Shown here in pieces: positions 1 through 12,000 of a stretch of DNA of 64,000 nucleotides. A program made the position numbers and the translations under genes. The notes beneath the pieces were generated by a model. It saw only the letters and a list, made by a program, of their open reading frames with translations. It was not told the DNA's origin and did not search any database. The DNA comes from Panopea generosa (Eukaryota; Mollusca; Bivalvia; Adapedonta; Hiatellidae), in contig CM055905.1 of the NCBI GenBank assembly GCA_029582155.1, positions 67,353,618-67,417,617 of the forward strand, read 5' to 3'. The stretch's first letter is position 1, and each line of letters opens with the position of its first letter.

Positions 1-690
1 GTGTATTTTCGTCATGCTGTATCATCGTCTGGTGTATCAACGTCATGGTGTATCTTCGTCATAGTGTATCATCGTCATGGTGTATTATCGTTGTGGTGTA
101 TTATCCTAATGGTGTATCATCGTCTGGTGTATACTCGTCTGGTGTATCATCGTCATGCTGTATCATCGTCTTGTATATCATCGCCATGGTGTATCATCGC
201 CACGGTGTATCATCGCCATGGTGTATCATCGTCATGGTGTATCGTCAGCATGGTGTATCGTCGGCATGGTGTATCATCGCCATGGTGTATCATCGTCATG
301 GTGTATCATCGTCATGCTGTTTCATCTTCATAGTGTATCATCGTCTTGGTGTACCATCGTCATGATGTATCATCGTCATGGTGTATCATCGTCATGGTGT
401 ATCATCGTCATGCTGTATCATCTTCATAGTGAATCATCGTTTTGGTGTACCATCGACATGGTGTATCATCGTCATGGTGTATCATCGTCATGCTGTATCA
501 TCGTCATGTTGTATCTTCGTCATGATATATCATCGTCATGGTGTATCATTGTCATGGTGTATCATCGTCACACTGTATTATCGTAACGGTGTATCATCGT
601 CATGATGTATCATCGTCATTTTGTATTATTGTTACGGTGTATCATCGTTATGGTGTATTATCGTTACTGTGTATCGTCGTCTTGTTGTTT
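1..690. repeat. 16-bp satellite array (GTGTATCATCGTCATG)n, left end cut by window
   Basis: About 43 imperfect copies of a 16-bp unit. Substitutions (GCC, GTT, TTC) accumulate in the CGT and CAT triplets. The unit has no stop in any plus frame and is not a multiple of 3, so overlapping ORFs with 16-residue periodicity appear. I regard these as spurious. Confidence 0.95.
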
Positions 691-806
691 TTTTTGGCAT
701 GGTGTGTCATTTTGATGATATAAACTTAGAAGTATATCAAATATGTAAAATGTATACGTGAACGTGCTCCAATTCTGTTCTAATTATTTCCATCATTATT
801 TTTAAG

Positions 807-886
807 AAAAGTGTGCTGTGCCTGAAATAAAGAATGGGGAAGTAACGGGTGCAGAGACAGGTGAAGAGGTTGAGGATAAAACAATG
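807..886 (+). CDS. Exon 1: first half of CCP (sushi) module 1
   Basis: The acceptor is TTTTTAAG and the donor is ATG|GTAAGT. The reading (residues 1-26) begins KCAVPEIKNGEV, the classic start of a sushi domain (Cys, Pro, Asn-Gly). It starts with two bases completing a codon from an exon outside the window and ends in phase 0. The module continues in the exon at 1745. Confidence 0.85.
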
Positions 887-3800
887 GTAAGTATTGTATA
901 AAGTTGTATTAATACTAAACGTCTTTGAAAATAGTGGATATATTACATTTCAGATCTGTTTTCATTTTGTTGGTTCACAATTTTTATATAGCGACCGCAA
1001 TTAATTTGTTACATGTGTGCTTTAAACTGATGGAATTTGTAGAATACAATGAAAAAGAATGTAAGAAAGGTTTGTCTTGGTTTATCATTCATGTCATATC
1101 TATATGTGATAAAATACCAATATTTGCGTTTTTAAAGGCGCCGAGCATATTAATAATTTCCACACTGATTAATTTTTCAAAATTGACTACGAGAAAAAAG
1201 AATGCAATGGCAGGAATAAACCAAAACTACCTTTATTCCTTGTTCTACTGTTTACGTAAGAACTACATGGTTAAGATTAGAATGCCAGCTGTATTTTGTG
1301 TGTGTAATATTGAATGAATGAAGTTTTACGACTTACAAACACATTATAGGTTAGCCGACGTCGACAATAAACAAGGTTCTAGGTTCGCTCTACATGTAAA
1401 ATCAACAAATGAATATGCAGAATCAACCTAGAACCTTCAGCAAATTCAATCGTATAACTCAAATTGTTGCTTCCTACAACTCGCATAAACTACAGTGATT
1501 CTATTCTTGTCATCATTCATATGACTCTCTTGAATCTCACAGAGGTTGATAATTTATCCACAATATTGAACATGAAAAAAGAAATTAAATAAACATGGCA
1601 CCCATTCGGAGGATTCTACCCTTCTGCAGAGATCGACAGCTATTTTTAGCCGCAACCACATGGGCGAGTATAATAAATTCGAGCCGTTGAAGAATGACAC
1701 GAATCTGACATGGACTAAGGATTTAGCTCAATATATATTTACAGATTCAGATTAGATGTACAAGCCGGTATGAAATGATTCATGCAGAAATGACAGCAGA
1801 CGACACGTTTGATAACACATGTAGTCTTGGAAACTGGACAAGAAGTATGCCAATCTGTACACCAAGTGAGTGAATATAGAACTAGTCAGTATAATATTTA
1901 ATACTTCTAAGTATTCAACCTTATCTTATCCAATTAAATTATATTGATTTTCACATTAAAAATTTAATGTTGATTTCATTAAAAGACAGGTAGTGTAATT
2001 TTTTTACTGTTTTACTGAATCAATAGTTTGTTTACACAAGAAACAAGAACGCTGACTACGTCATAAGTCACGTACAAAACAGACAGTCACGTTTTGTATG
2101 CGAAAGGAAAAGCCTATTGAACTAAAACGCTTCGAAAAGCGCCAAGAATAGTGCAATTGCCAGTTGCTGGCTGCAAATCTAAAATTAAATAGTAAACACC
2201 CTAAATGATCTACTGCTCGTAAACTGCCAAACAGATTTTGAAAAGACGGTCGGTAGGAACTATAAAACTTTAAAATTTGCACATGTATCCTATCTCGAAA
2301 CGAAAAATCACTAGCTTTTGAAACAGCTCTCCGATGGCACTGTATTTAGCAGGAGTGGGAGTACGTCACGCGCACCTGTCCCATCCCACTTCAATGATAA
2401 ATGTTATTTAAATTACTATTATGAAAATGAGGCCTAACACGATGTAGTGACTAATTAATTTTGATATAAAGGCATCATTTAAGGTAGTTCGCGGTTTTCC
2501 TATCGGATTTTTTTTACATATGGCGTTATTTATCACAGATCTGTACAATTGATCTCTGAAGTCTCAGCTTTCATTTAAGCTTTGTTTTATTTAATATAGT
2601 ACCATAGTTTCTCTTTAACAGCGCCTCCTGGTGGTACGTTTTTTTCGGACGATTTTCGTGTTTTTCCCTTGTAAAATAATCAATATTTATTCAAAATTGT
2701 TTTTGATAACATTATTAATTGACTCATTTTATTTCCTGCAATAAGATAATAACTTTCATATTGTTACCTTTACATCTAATCGTTACGCCGGGGTTAATAT
2801 AAACGCAGCTGATTACGCGAAAAAGCTCTGGTACAAGCTCTTTAATTTCACATATGTTAAACTTTATTAATTTCACTAAAATATGATCAATAAAAAGAGG
2901 ATGTGTTCACGCTAGTTTTTTCATCAATTTGAATTTAAATTAATATCAAACACTTAAAAAAAACGACATTTGCTTGTGATTTCGAACGACGTCAAGAAAA
3001 CGCCATTTAATACTTGCGTAAAATAACGACGTCGTCCGAAACAGCAGACAAACGTCGTGTGTTTTTAAGGGTTTCATTTTTAATTTAAATTCGAATTAAT
3101 GAAAAAAAAAACTATCGTGAACACCACCTCTTTTTTTCTATCATATTAAAGTAAAATTAATGAAGTTTAATATTTGTAAATATCAAGAACTTGTACCAGC
3201 GCGTTTTTATGCAATCAGACGTGAACGTTCAAAATTTATTGTTTTTAAACCCGCATTTAAACCAACCACGTCGTTATGATTAGACGTGAAAGTAACATAA
3301 TTTGTATTTTATCTGTGTTAAAGTTGTATTCTTCCCACAGGTAATAAAATCAGTAATGTAAAAATGTTATCAAAAACAATTTTGCGTTAATATTGACTAT
3401 TTTATAAGGGAAACGCGGCGAAAATCGTCTGTAAAATACATACCGCTAGGAGGCGCTGTTAACGAGAAACTGTGGTACAAGTTTTTAAAAAAATAAAGTT
3501 AAACAAAAGCTGAGACTTTATAGTACACGTGTACAAATTATTGATAATTTTCGAGAGTTGTCAAAAATCGGCTAGGAACGCCGCGAAATACCTTAAACAC
3601 ACTTTTCACTAAGTTGCGTATAAATTACTGAACAGCTGTTCAAACCGCAAGGATAATCAAAATCTGAACATTGCAATCCATAACAAGATACCTGTTTATG
3701 TTTACAACGGTTTCAGGTAAAAATAATCACGTGTAGAGTCGATTCAAAATTGAATGCAAATGAGATACGGTCACTGCATTTTGATATAGGTACATGTAAA

Positions 3801-6800
3801 GTAGGTAAATCGTTCCTGGTTGGATCAAGTTTTAACAAATGCATATAAACTTGGAAACCCCCAAATCAATAATATGGTACATATTTATGTTTACAACGGT
3901 TCTCAGATACATAAAAATTACCTGTACATGTTGCGTATATACGGCATATGGAGCGAATCGCATATTCCAGTGGTAGAGCATCGAACCCATGTGGGGTTCG
4001 ATCCTTCGCCACGGCTATATGTGATGTCTTTGAGCAAGACACTTTTCCGCATATGCTTAGTACTGGTTCGTCCCAGAAAGACTTCGAACGTGATTCGTCT
4101 AAATTGTAATAACTTGTTTCGCAATCGATGTAAAATGAATAAGTTAGAAATACCGCTCATATTGCACCATTCATATACATGAAGTCTTACTTCTGTGTTT
4201 TGTTTACTAATGTTCGATACCTAACTGTTCTATAATTATGCTAATTTCTGTAAAAGTATGCAGTACAACGTTGATGGCTCGAACCTGACGGGACTGGACA
4301 ATATAATTCGAGTTAAGGGTTGTTTGAATCAAGTAGTACCCATCATACCATATAATATACATCGAATTAGGAATACAGCCGCGACCAGATTAGTAGTTCG
4401 AATATAATTGTATTATGTGTTGTTCCAGCCATCCGTGTTCGAGCCAACAAAGTTCTACACATATTTTATGTTGAACTTTTTATTCGCAACCAACTAATGT
4501 GTGCTTGCTCGGTTCATATGATACTAATTACAGATTTATGTTTTATGTATTATTATTTCTTTGTTTTGTTATTTCTGTATTAGTCCATAGACAATTTTGA
4601 ACATGCGGTTCTTAATATATATTAAGATTGCACAAGATATTTCCAATACTTTGAAAGTGATACACTATTAAATTAATAGTACTTTCACGTATCCGAATTT
4701 GAAATAATTGTGTGTTTTTTTTATAAAGTGCACACAAACTTAACACACGCATTCATTTCCTAGAATCATGTCATCTTGAAATGCAAGAAGGCTCAAACTA
4801 CCGTGGCGTGGGTGAACATTCAAAATATACCAATGGTGCTGAAATAAAACACGGACAAAGTATGATTATAAACTGTAACGATGGGTATCAGTTGGTGGAT
4901 TCAGAAGACAAACATACAAAAGAGAAGAATGCCACAGTTACGTGTTCCTTTGGAAAATGGAAAAATATATCTAGATGTCAAAGAGGTAAGTGTTCATTGG
5001 CTATTTAATTTAAATCTGGTTACTATGAAACACGCTCACCGACCGGGTCATACGAAAACAAATACAGTAAAACATAACAACTCTGCACAAAGTCGGTTGT
5101 TTTTTAATTTGCCGACCCTTCTTATAGAGAATACATTGTTAGTGCCTGATAGTCTAAACTTTATCCGTTATGGAAGAGAAAAAAGAATAGGCATGAGCAT
5201 TGTTTCTAAGCCAAAAAATATATATTTCAGGCTATCAGGCACTAAACATGGTATTTTATTTATACATTTTTGACATTCCATAATGACTCGGTTGTTTTCC
5301 GAATGTTTCTCCGTCAATGTCTCATATACCGAATGTCTTTATCGGAAAGAAACGACCATTGATTTGTAAACAAACACTCATTCGTAATTATTTCATATAA
5401 TATCATTTTTGTTTGCTCACTTTCTCAGAGGTAAAAAAAAACAATAATCTATGACCTGGAATAGTAAAATTCAGTGAAATTGTAAACAAAATCGGCTGTT
5501 TCGGAAGTTTACTAAACCTTAAAGTCGTCATAAAGCAGAGCGGTATCGCAGTAGATAGAGTGTTGGACACTCACGCTACATGTTGACTCAATAGTTCTAC
5601 CCAGGAGGCACACTTGAGAACCTTCTTACTAATAGCCACGCAAAGGTCACATGTTTGTTTTCAAACCTGTCTTAAGCAGTCGGTCAAGATCACATAGTTG
5701 TTTTCAAACACTTATTCGTTCTTTACTCTCCATATACAGTCAAATATGTCTTAAGCAACCAGTCAAGGGAAGGAGCAAAAGTGACATTTTAAGACAGGTT
5801 GTTGCTTAATACAGGTTAATTTCCTCTGAACACATAGAAATAGGAAATAGAAAATATGGTCGTTTAAGACAGGTGACTGCTTAAATGAGGTGACCGCTTA
5901 TACAGGTTTGATTGTATGTCATAGTAGTTGCATTGTCTTTTTTACAGAGAAATGTACAATTACGGTGCCTACCAACGGAAATGTCCAACGAACGAAAGAT
6001 GGCCCACCTGTTGACAAGTATATATTTCATGAAGAACAGGTACAAAGATAAGAAACAAACACCTGCTGTTTGTACACATGCTTTTGTACAAATGCTGTTT
6101 ATACAATTGCTGTTTGTACACATGCTATTTATACACATGCTGTTTGTACACATGCTGTTTGTACACAATACACATGCTGTTTGTACACATGCTGTTTGTA
6201 CACATGCTGTTTGTATATATGCTGTTTATACACCTGCTGTTTATTTATTCAATGTGATGCAAACTGATTAACAACTTATCGTAAGCTTTCAAATATTACG
6301 TCAACTTTTTATATTTGTTAAAAAATAAGCCATATATTTTATATATAATGTTTTTTTAATGTATCGTCGCTCTGCACGTGTAAAGCTTTCCCTGCAACTT
6401 AGACTAAAGTAATTTAACCAGAGGAGTCATGAAATGTTATGATCATAAAATTATGTCAAATATATGCAATGCCTCCCAGCACCTGGGCAAAAGGTAAATA
6501 TGAGTATATATTTGATGCTTTCGGGTTGTATATGTATTGAAGTAATTAATTATTGGAGAAATAGACGGTTATAAACATGCTACGTAAAGTTTCCCTTTTT
6601 TATAAAAGATGTATTATCAACTTGAATGATTTTGTGTTTTACACCAAACACGTGTAAATATTGCAGAGACTGCAAGAGGTTTATCTGCCGGAGCTATTTC
6701 TTAGTCCGCCCGATTTTTTGCCTGATGATAGAACAACTGTGGAGTATGAGAGAATCGGTTCTTTTGTAAATTAGATTTAAGATTCCCATAAAGTGGTTGG

Positions 6801-8972
6801 ACATATTGTCATGTATTCAGTATGTGTGTAGCGTTTTTCTTTTAATTAGCAACAAAATAAGCTTTACTTTCTTGTATTATATAGCCATACATACGGGCCG
6901 AAAATCCATTTACGAGGTAACAATAACTTATCAAAGGCCTAAAATCAATATTAATTATAGACAATAACTCGATATTGCCACTAATTTTAGCGAATTACCT
7001 GTTAAAATACTCCTATTTATATATATTTACAATTAGTCTATCTTAGAACCTGATATGTCCCGGATCAGGTCTAACCCCCAATGAAAAATCAGGGAAGCAA
7101 TTGCGTTTACTAAACAGTGACGTCATTCAAACTTTAAATTGAATCAGTTGACCAATCAACTTGCTCAAATGTGGCTTTCCCAACAGTGCAGCAGATCGGG
7201 AGATTTTAGGTTTTGGGATAGACAACATCGGTAATTGTAGCCACCTCTGCATGCTTGTCGTTAAATGATGCAATTGTAAATTAGTCTAAAGAACGGACCC
7301 AGCTCTCCAGATTGGGTCCGTTCTTTAGACAAATATACAATTGCATTTGACGACACGCATGCAGAGGTGGCTACACTTACAGATGTAATCTATCCCAGAA
7401 CCAGATATCTCCCGATCTCCTGCACATTTCTATCTGCAGATTAGAGTGAATTGTGAAAATGGTTCTTTTACACCACTTAAGGTGGCTATATAGTTTTGAA
7501 AATCAACAGCTTCATACATATTTTGTCTACATAATCAGGTAGTACAAAAACGCACATTTCTATCTCCAGATTAGAGTGACGTGTGAAAATGGGTATGACA
7601 TCGTTACCAAAAGAGGTATTTTGAAGTCGTTTATCTCTGTTTGCCGTCATACTGACCTGTCGAAGGATTTACCACAGTGTGTAGACCGTAAGTATTTTAT
7701 AGTAATCTATATAACCATTCTAATTAGACCTATGAGAGACAGCAATATTCATGAAAATCAACAATTCAAACAAAATGTACGAGACAATCCCTGATATATT
7801 ATCTGATTTTGGAAGTTTAACACATTGGGTTTGTTAAGGATTTTGGTTTATTTTGTCTGGCATGTACATAACTAGTTTACTTATCAACTACATAATATAA
7901 TAATATATTTATCTATTTTCTAGATCGATGTGTTCTGCCTAAACATCATAATTTAAAGTTGAAGCCCGCAGAAACTCACGCGAAGAATGGCTCAAAGGTA
8001 TACTAGTGCTCATATTTTTAATAAAGATATAAATAGATCCATATAATGTTATCTTATCTTTTAATATTTTATTTAATTATATTTTTTCAATCAGTTAAAA
8101 TGGTTATTGAGATATTGTTAAAGCTTCTGCATTTTGACCATTTCAAAAAACCTAATTATCAGTTCAATGAGATCGTTACTTAGTGGTGTTTTGATTGCCT
8201 CATGCTAAGCGTTCTAGATGCTGATTGGATAAACGCTTAGATTATCCAATCAGCAACCCAAATGCTTATTTAATCGTTATCGTTTAGAGTTCGTTTACTA
8301 AGCGTTTCCGAAGCGCTTCAACTCGGTAATAAAACGGTTCTCGTACTGTATCGATAATTGGCAGGTTTAAGTTGAAATTGACAATAATCGATTGTGTTTG
8401 TTAGTAACTATACATTTGTTAAGTACTGTAACAATACATCCGGTGATACAATATCTTCCCCCACAGGGTCCATATACATTTGTATTTTCGTCAGGATTTT
8501 CTTCGATTGTTCTGCCTGCATCCAGTTTATGACTTTCGCTTACAAAAGCATTTAATTTTCAAATCGGAAAAAGAAAATGTCTTGTAGAATGTTAAATGCG
8601 ATTCCAATGGTATAAAATTGTGTCTCGTTTTAAGCCCCTACCGGTTTCACAGGGGAATATTTGTTTGCCCTCTGTCCACCTGTCAATCCGGCGAGCGTTC
8701 ATTTATTCGTCCGTCCGACGTCGTCAGTTCGGAAAAGTTACACGAAAATTATCCAAGTTAAGTTTGTGAAACTTTGCATGTAGATAGAGGGCAATAAACA
8801 GAAATTGCAGGCCATTGTGTTATTTCAGTCGGGCAAACAGTGTGCTTACTATAGCAACACAATTGGTAAACCTGTAAACTGGTAGAGGATTTATGTATAG
8901 CCTGTATGTTTAGCTTTATATCATCATTCTTTGTTTCTCTCCTCTCTGTTCCTCTCCCCTAGCCTATACACA

Positions 8973-9037
<65 letters not shown>

Positions 9038-12000
9038 TTATGTAGATTTGTAAGTATATACATGTAGTCGTGCACAGTTATGGGTAGTATAAGTTAGTTG
9101 TAATATACTTTTGGTATGTTTACCTGCAGGTTATGCCGACGTGCAAAAACGGTTATGTCATTCCCAATGGTACGAACTGGGACGGAAGTGTATGTATCAA
9201 TAATCAATGGAAGCCAACGTTACCATTTTGCGAACCAAATGCTGCTATAACTCCTTCTACATCTACTGCTCGATCTCCCAGAAAGACGACATCTTCCACA
9301 ACTATGACCACAACGACGCTTGACACAAGAACGGATTCTGCATTAGACAACGACTACGAGGAGTCGCCAACAGGTAACAGAATCTGTATTTATACGTTTG
9401 TGTATTAGATCAAACCAACAACCTCCGTTATGAGCGACCAACACTATATATTGCACTACCGTTCCGTTATGTGTATAATTCTCCCAGGCATTTCCTAAAG
9501 CACATGTATACTCATAAATGTGTTTCACTAGATCAGTCTTGACATACAAAAAGAAATTGTGTCACAATCAAAGTAAACTTAAAAAGTTAAAAACTAAACA
9601 ACGAAAAAAAAACAAAGTCTGCCATTTTCCAGCCAATAAGTATTTCAGATTTCAAATAGAAAATGGCAGACTTTGTTCAGCCTATTGTTAGAAATATAAT
9701 TATTTGTTGGCTTGCCGATTTGCTATGTGCACAGATGATCTAACATGAGTGTTCATTTAATATTGAATTTATTGAACGAGTTTAGAAAACAATATTAGGT
9801 CATGCAAGGTCGTGACGAGTATCTTATCATTTTTGTCAAATAATAAATGATCACGAATCTTTATTTCACATAACTCAGAGACCGCGGCGTGGTCTAGTGA
9901 TAGAGCGTCCGCCTCGCATGCGGAAGGTCGTGGGTTCAATCCGCGGCCGGGTCATACCAAAGACTGTCAAAATGGTACTAGAAGCTTCCTCGCTTGACGC
10001 TCAGCATTAAGAGGAGAGTTCTAGGTCTGGTCGGCCCGGTGTCAGTATAATGTGACTGGGTGGGGTATCATACCACGTGTCTGCGGCATGATACTCCAGT
10101 GTGACAGCGCTCAGAATACAAGTAGAAACCGTCGCGATATGACTGAAAAATTGTTGAAAGCGACGCTAAACACCATACAACAACTACAACAACAACATAA
10201 CTCAGGAAAAAGGTATACCTGTATTTACCAAAAAAAAATTCAGATCACCTCAATAATTAACGTAAAACAATCGCGCACATATGTCTCTGTCAGTCATCGT
10301 ATGACGTATCATCTCAAAATATCGCCATTTATATTTACAGGCAAGTTGGAAAGTAGTTCGGCGATTTGCGTACGAGAGCCAAATCATACGGAAAATGCCG
10401 AGAGATGAATCGGAAGTGATATTACACTAAAATATGACATTGGTTTATATTGTATTTATTTCACTACTGCACTGTTGGTTATGTGGTAAATGTAAAATGG
10501 TTTTGATAACAGCTCTGTAAAAAAAAAACATGCTAAGATGATTGGCCCGTTGACATGTCCAATATGTTTTTTCGGTATATGATGTAGTCTGTAGAACGGG
10601 TCCTGCTCTCCCGATTGGGTCCGTTAAATATCAGTCTTTCTGAGCGCGTTCATTGGTCAGTTGTTTCAGGAAAAGATTGAATGACGTCATAGTTTAGTAA
10701 GCGTTCATTTGCTATAGATTATGAGACAGGCATATAATTCACCGGTTTTTTCATTGGAGGTTAATATACTTAATTTGAAATTAGACTATCTATTATATCA
10801 TTTTTTATTTCATTTCTTGTCTGTGTTCTGTGTTGATCGTACATGTTTTTGTTAGAATATACAATACTAGTATATGAAGATATGAAATTTCACTACAGAA
10901 ATAAACTCGTATACATTACAGGATGTCGTGTACCGGATAACGCCATCTATACGTTTTCTAATCTAGAATCAGGAGATATGCTGACGAGTGGTAACTTGGT
11001 AAAATAAATTTACATACTATAATTGTTAATTGTTAAATTGATTGATAATAATTGTCAACCTATATTGTAACTTTTATTAAACAAAGAAGTTGAGCCAGCG
11101 TGTAGGTAAACTTTTGAAGTTAAATAATTTCATTAATTTAAATTTGTGTAATAGTATTGCGGGTGCTTCAATAGACATATATTAACCCGGAAATATTAAC
11201 ATAAATATTAAGACTATACTGGGCATAACGAAACAATGGAAGGACTTGCAACAGTCGATAGAGGAAAAATAAATAAGTAAAATAAACTTACTGGCGCATC
11301 TTCGTGTAAAACTCCAAGAAATATTTCATTTAAATTCAGACAGAAACGGTTTAAGATGCACACCCCGCAAAGTCAAAATCACAACTGTATCAGTATCTTG
11401 TTTGTCAGCCATTTGCAACAATTAAGGCGAAACAGCTCGACCTCATCTCCCTTAACATTTTTAAACATGCAAAAAAAATCAAGACAAGTTTCACAACATA
11501 TTTTGTTTCATTTGTATCAGAACGTAAACATAATCTGGAATATCATTGTCCAAATAAACTTGCAGAGCTATTTTGTTTCAATGTGGTCGAATCATTGCAA
11601 ATGACGTACATACATGCTACTGATATAATTGTGAAAGTTCATTTATTATGTAGAGCATTTCGTAAGTTTGGTACATGTTTATTTATTGAAAGTAAATGAA
11701 CCGTTCGGTAAATATGCCCTATAAATTTGTTCATTAGATTGTAGAATAAAATAATAAATTAAAACTTGTGTTTCGAAAATCAATAGCTCCGGATTGTTTT
11801 TTTATGCATTAAATTTTATCTTTATTCAATGATTGAAGTCCGACACTTAATTAAACATTTCTTGTTGCTTTATATTTTATATATTATGATAGTGCAAAGA
11901 AGAAGTGTTTTTGGTATCTATGTTACCGTTATTAAGACTTTTTTCATCATTGCATAACTGACTTTGAGGAAGCTTTGAATGGGCATGTACCCAGGACGAA

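Noticed and set aside
1-605. Several overlapping plus-strand ORFs of 60-143 residues
   Set aside because: All lie in a 16-bp satellite whose unit has no stop in any frame; periodic His/Val/Ser/Cys-rich translation is a by-product.
925-1317. 130-residue ORF
   Set aside because: Lies inside the intron splitting CCP 1, lacks a plausible start and matches no family I know.
6062-6245. CRISPR-like regular repeat
   Set aside because: 15-bp head-to-tail units without spacers: a minisatellite, in a eukaryotic intron.
9891-9957. Apparent tRNA-Ala(CGC) gene
   Set aside because: Acceptor stem pairs poorly, and the sequence continues into a conserved SINE body found twice more in the window.
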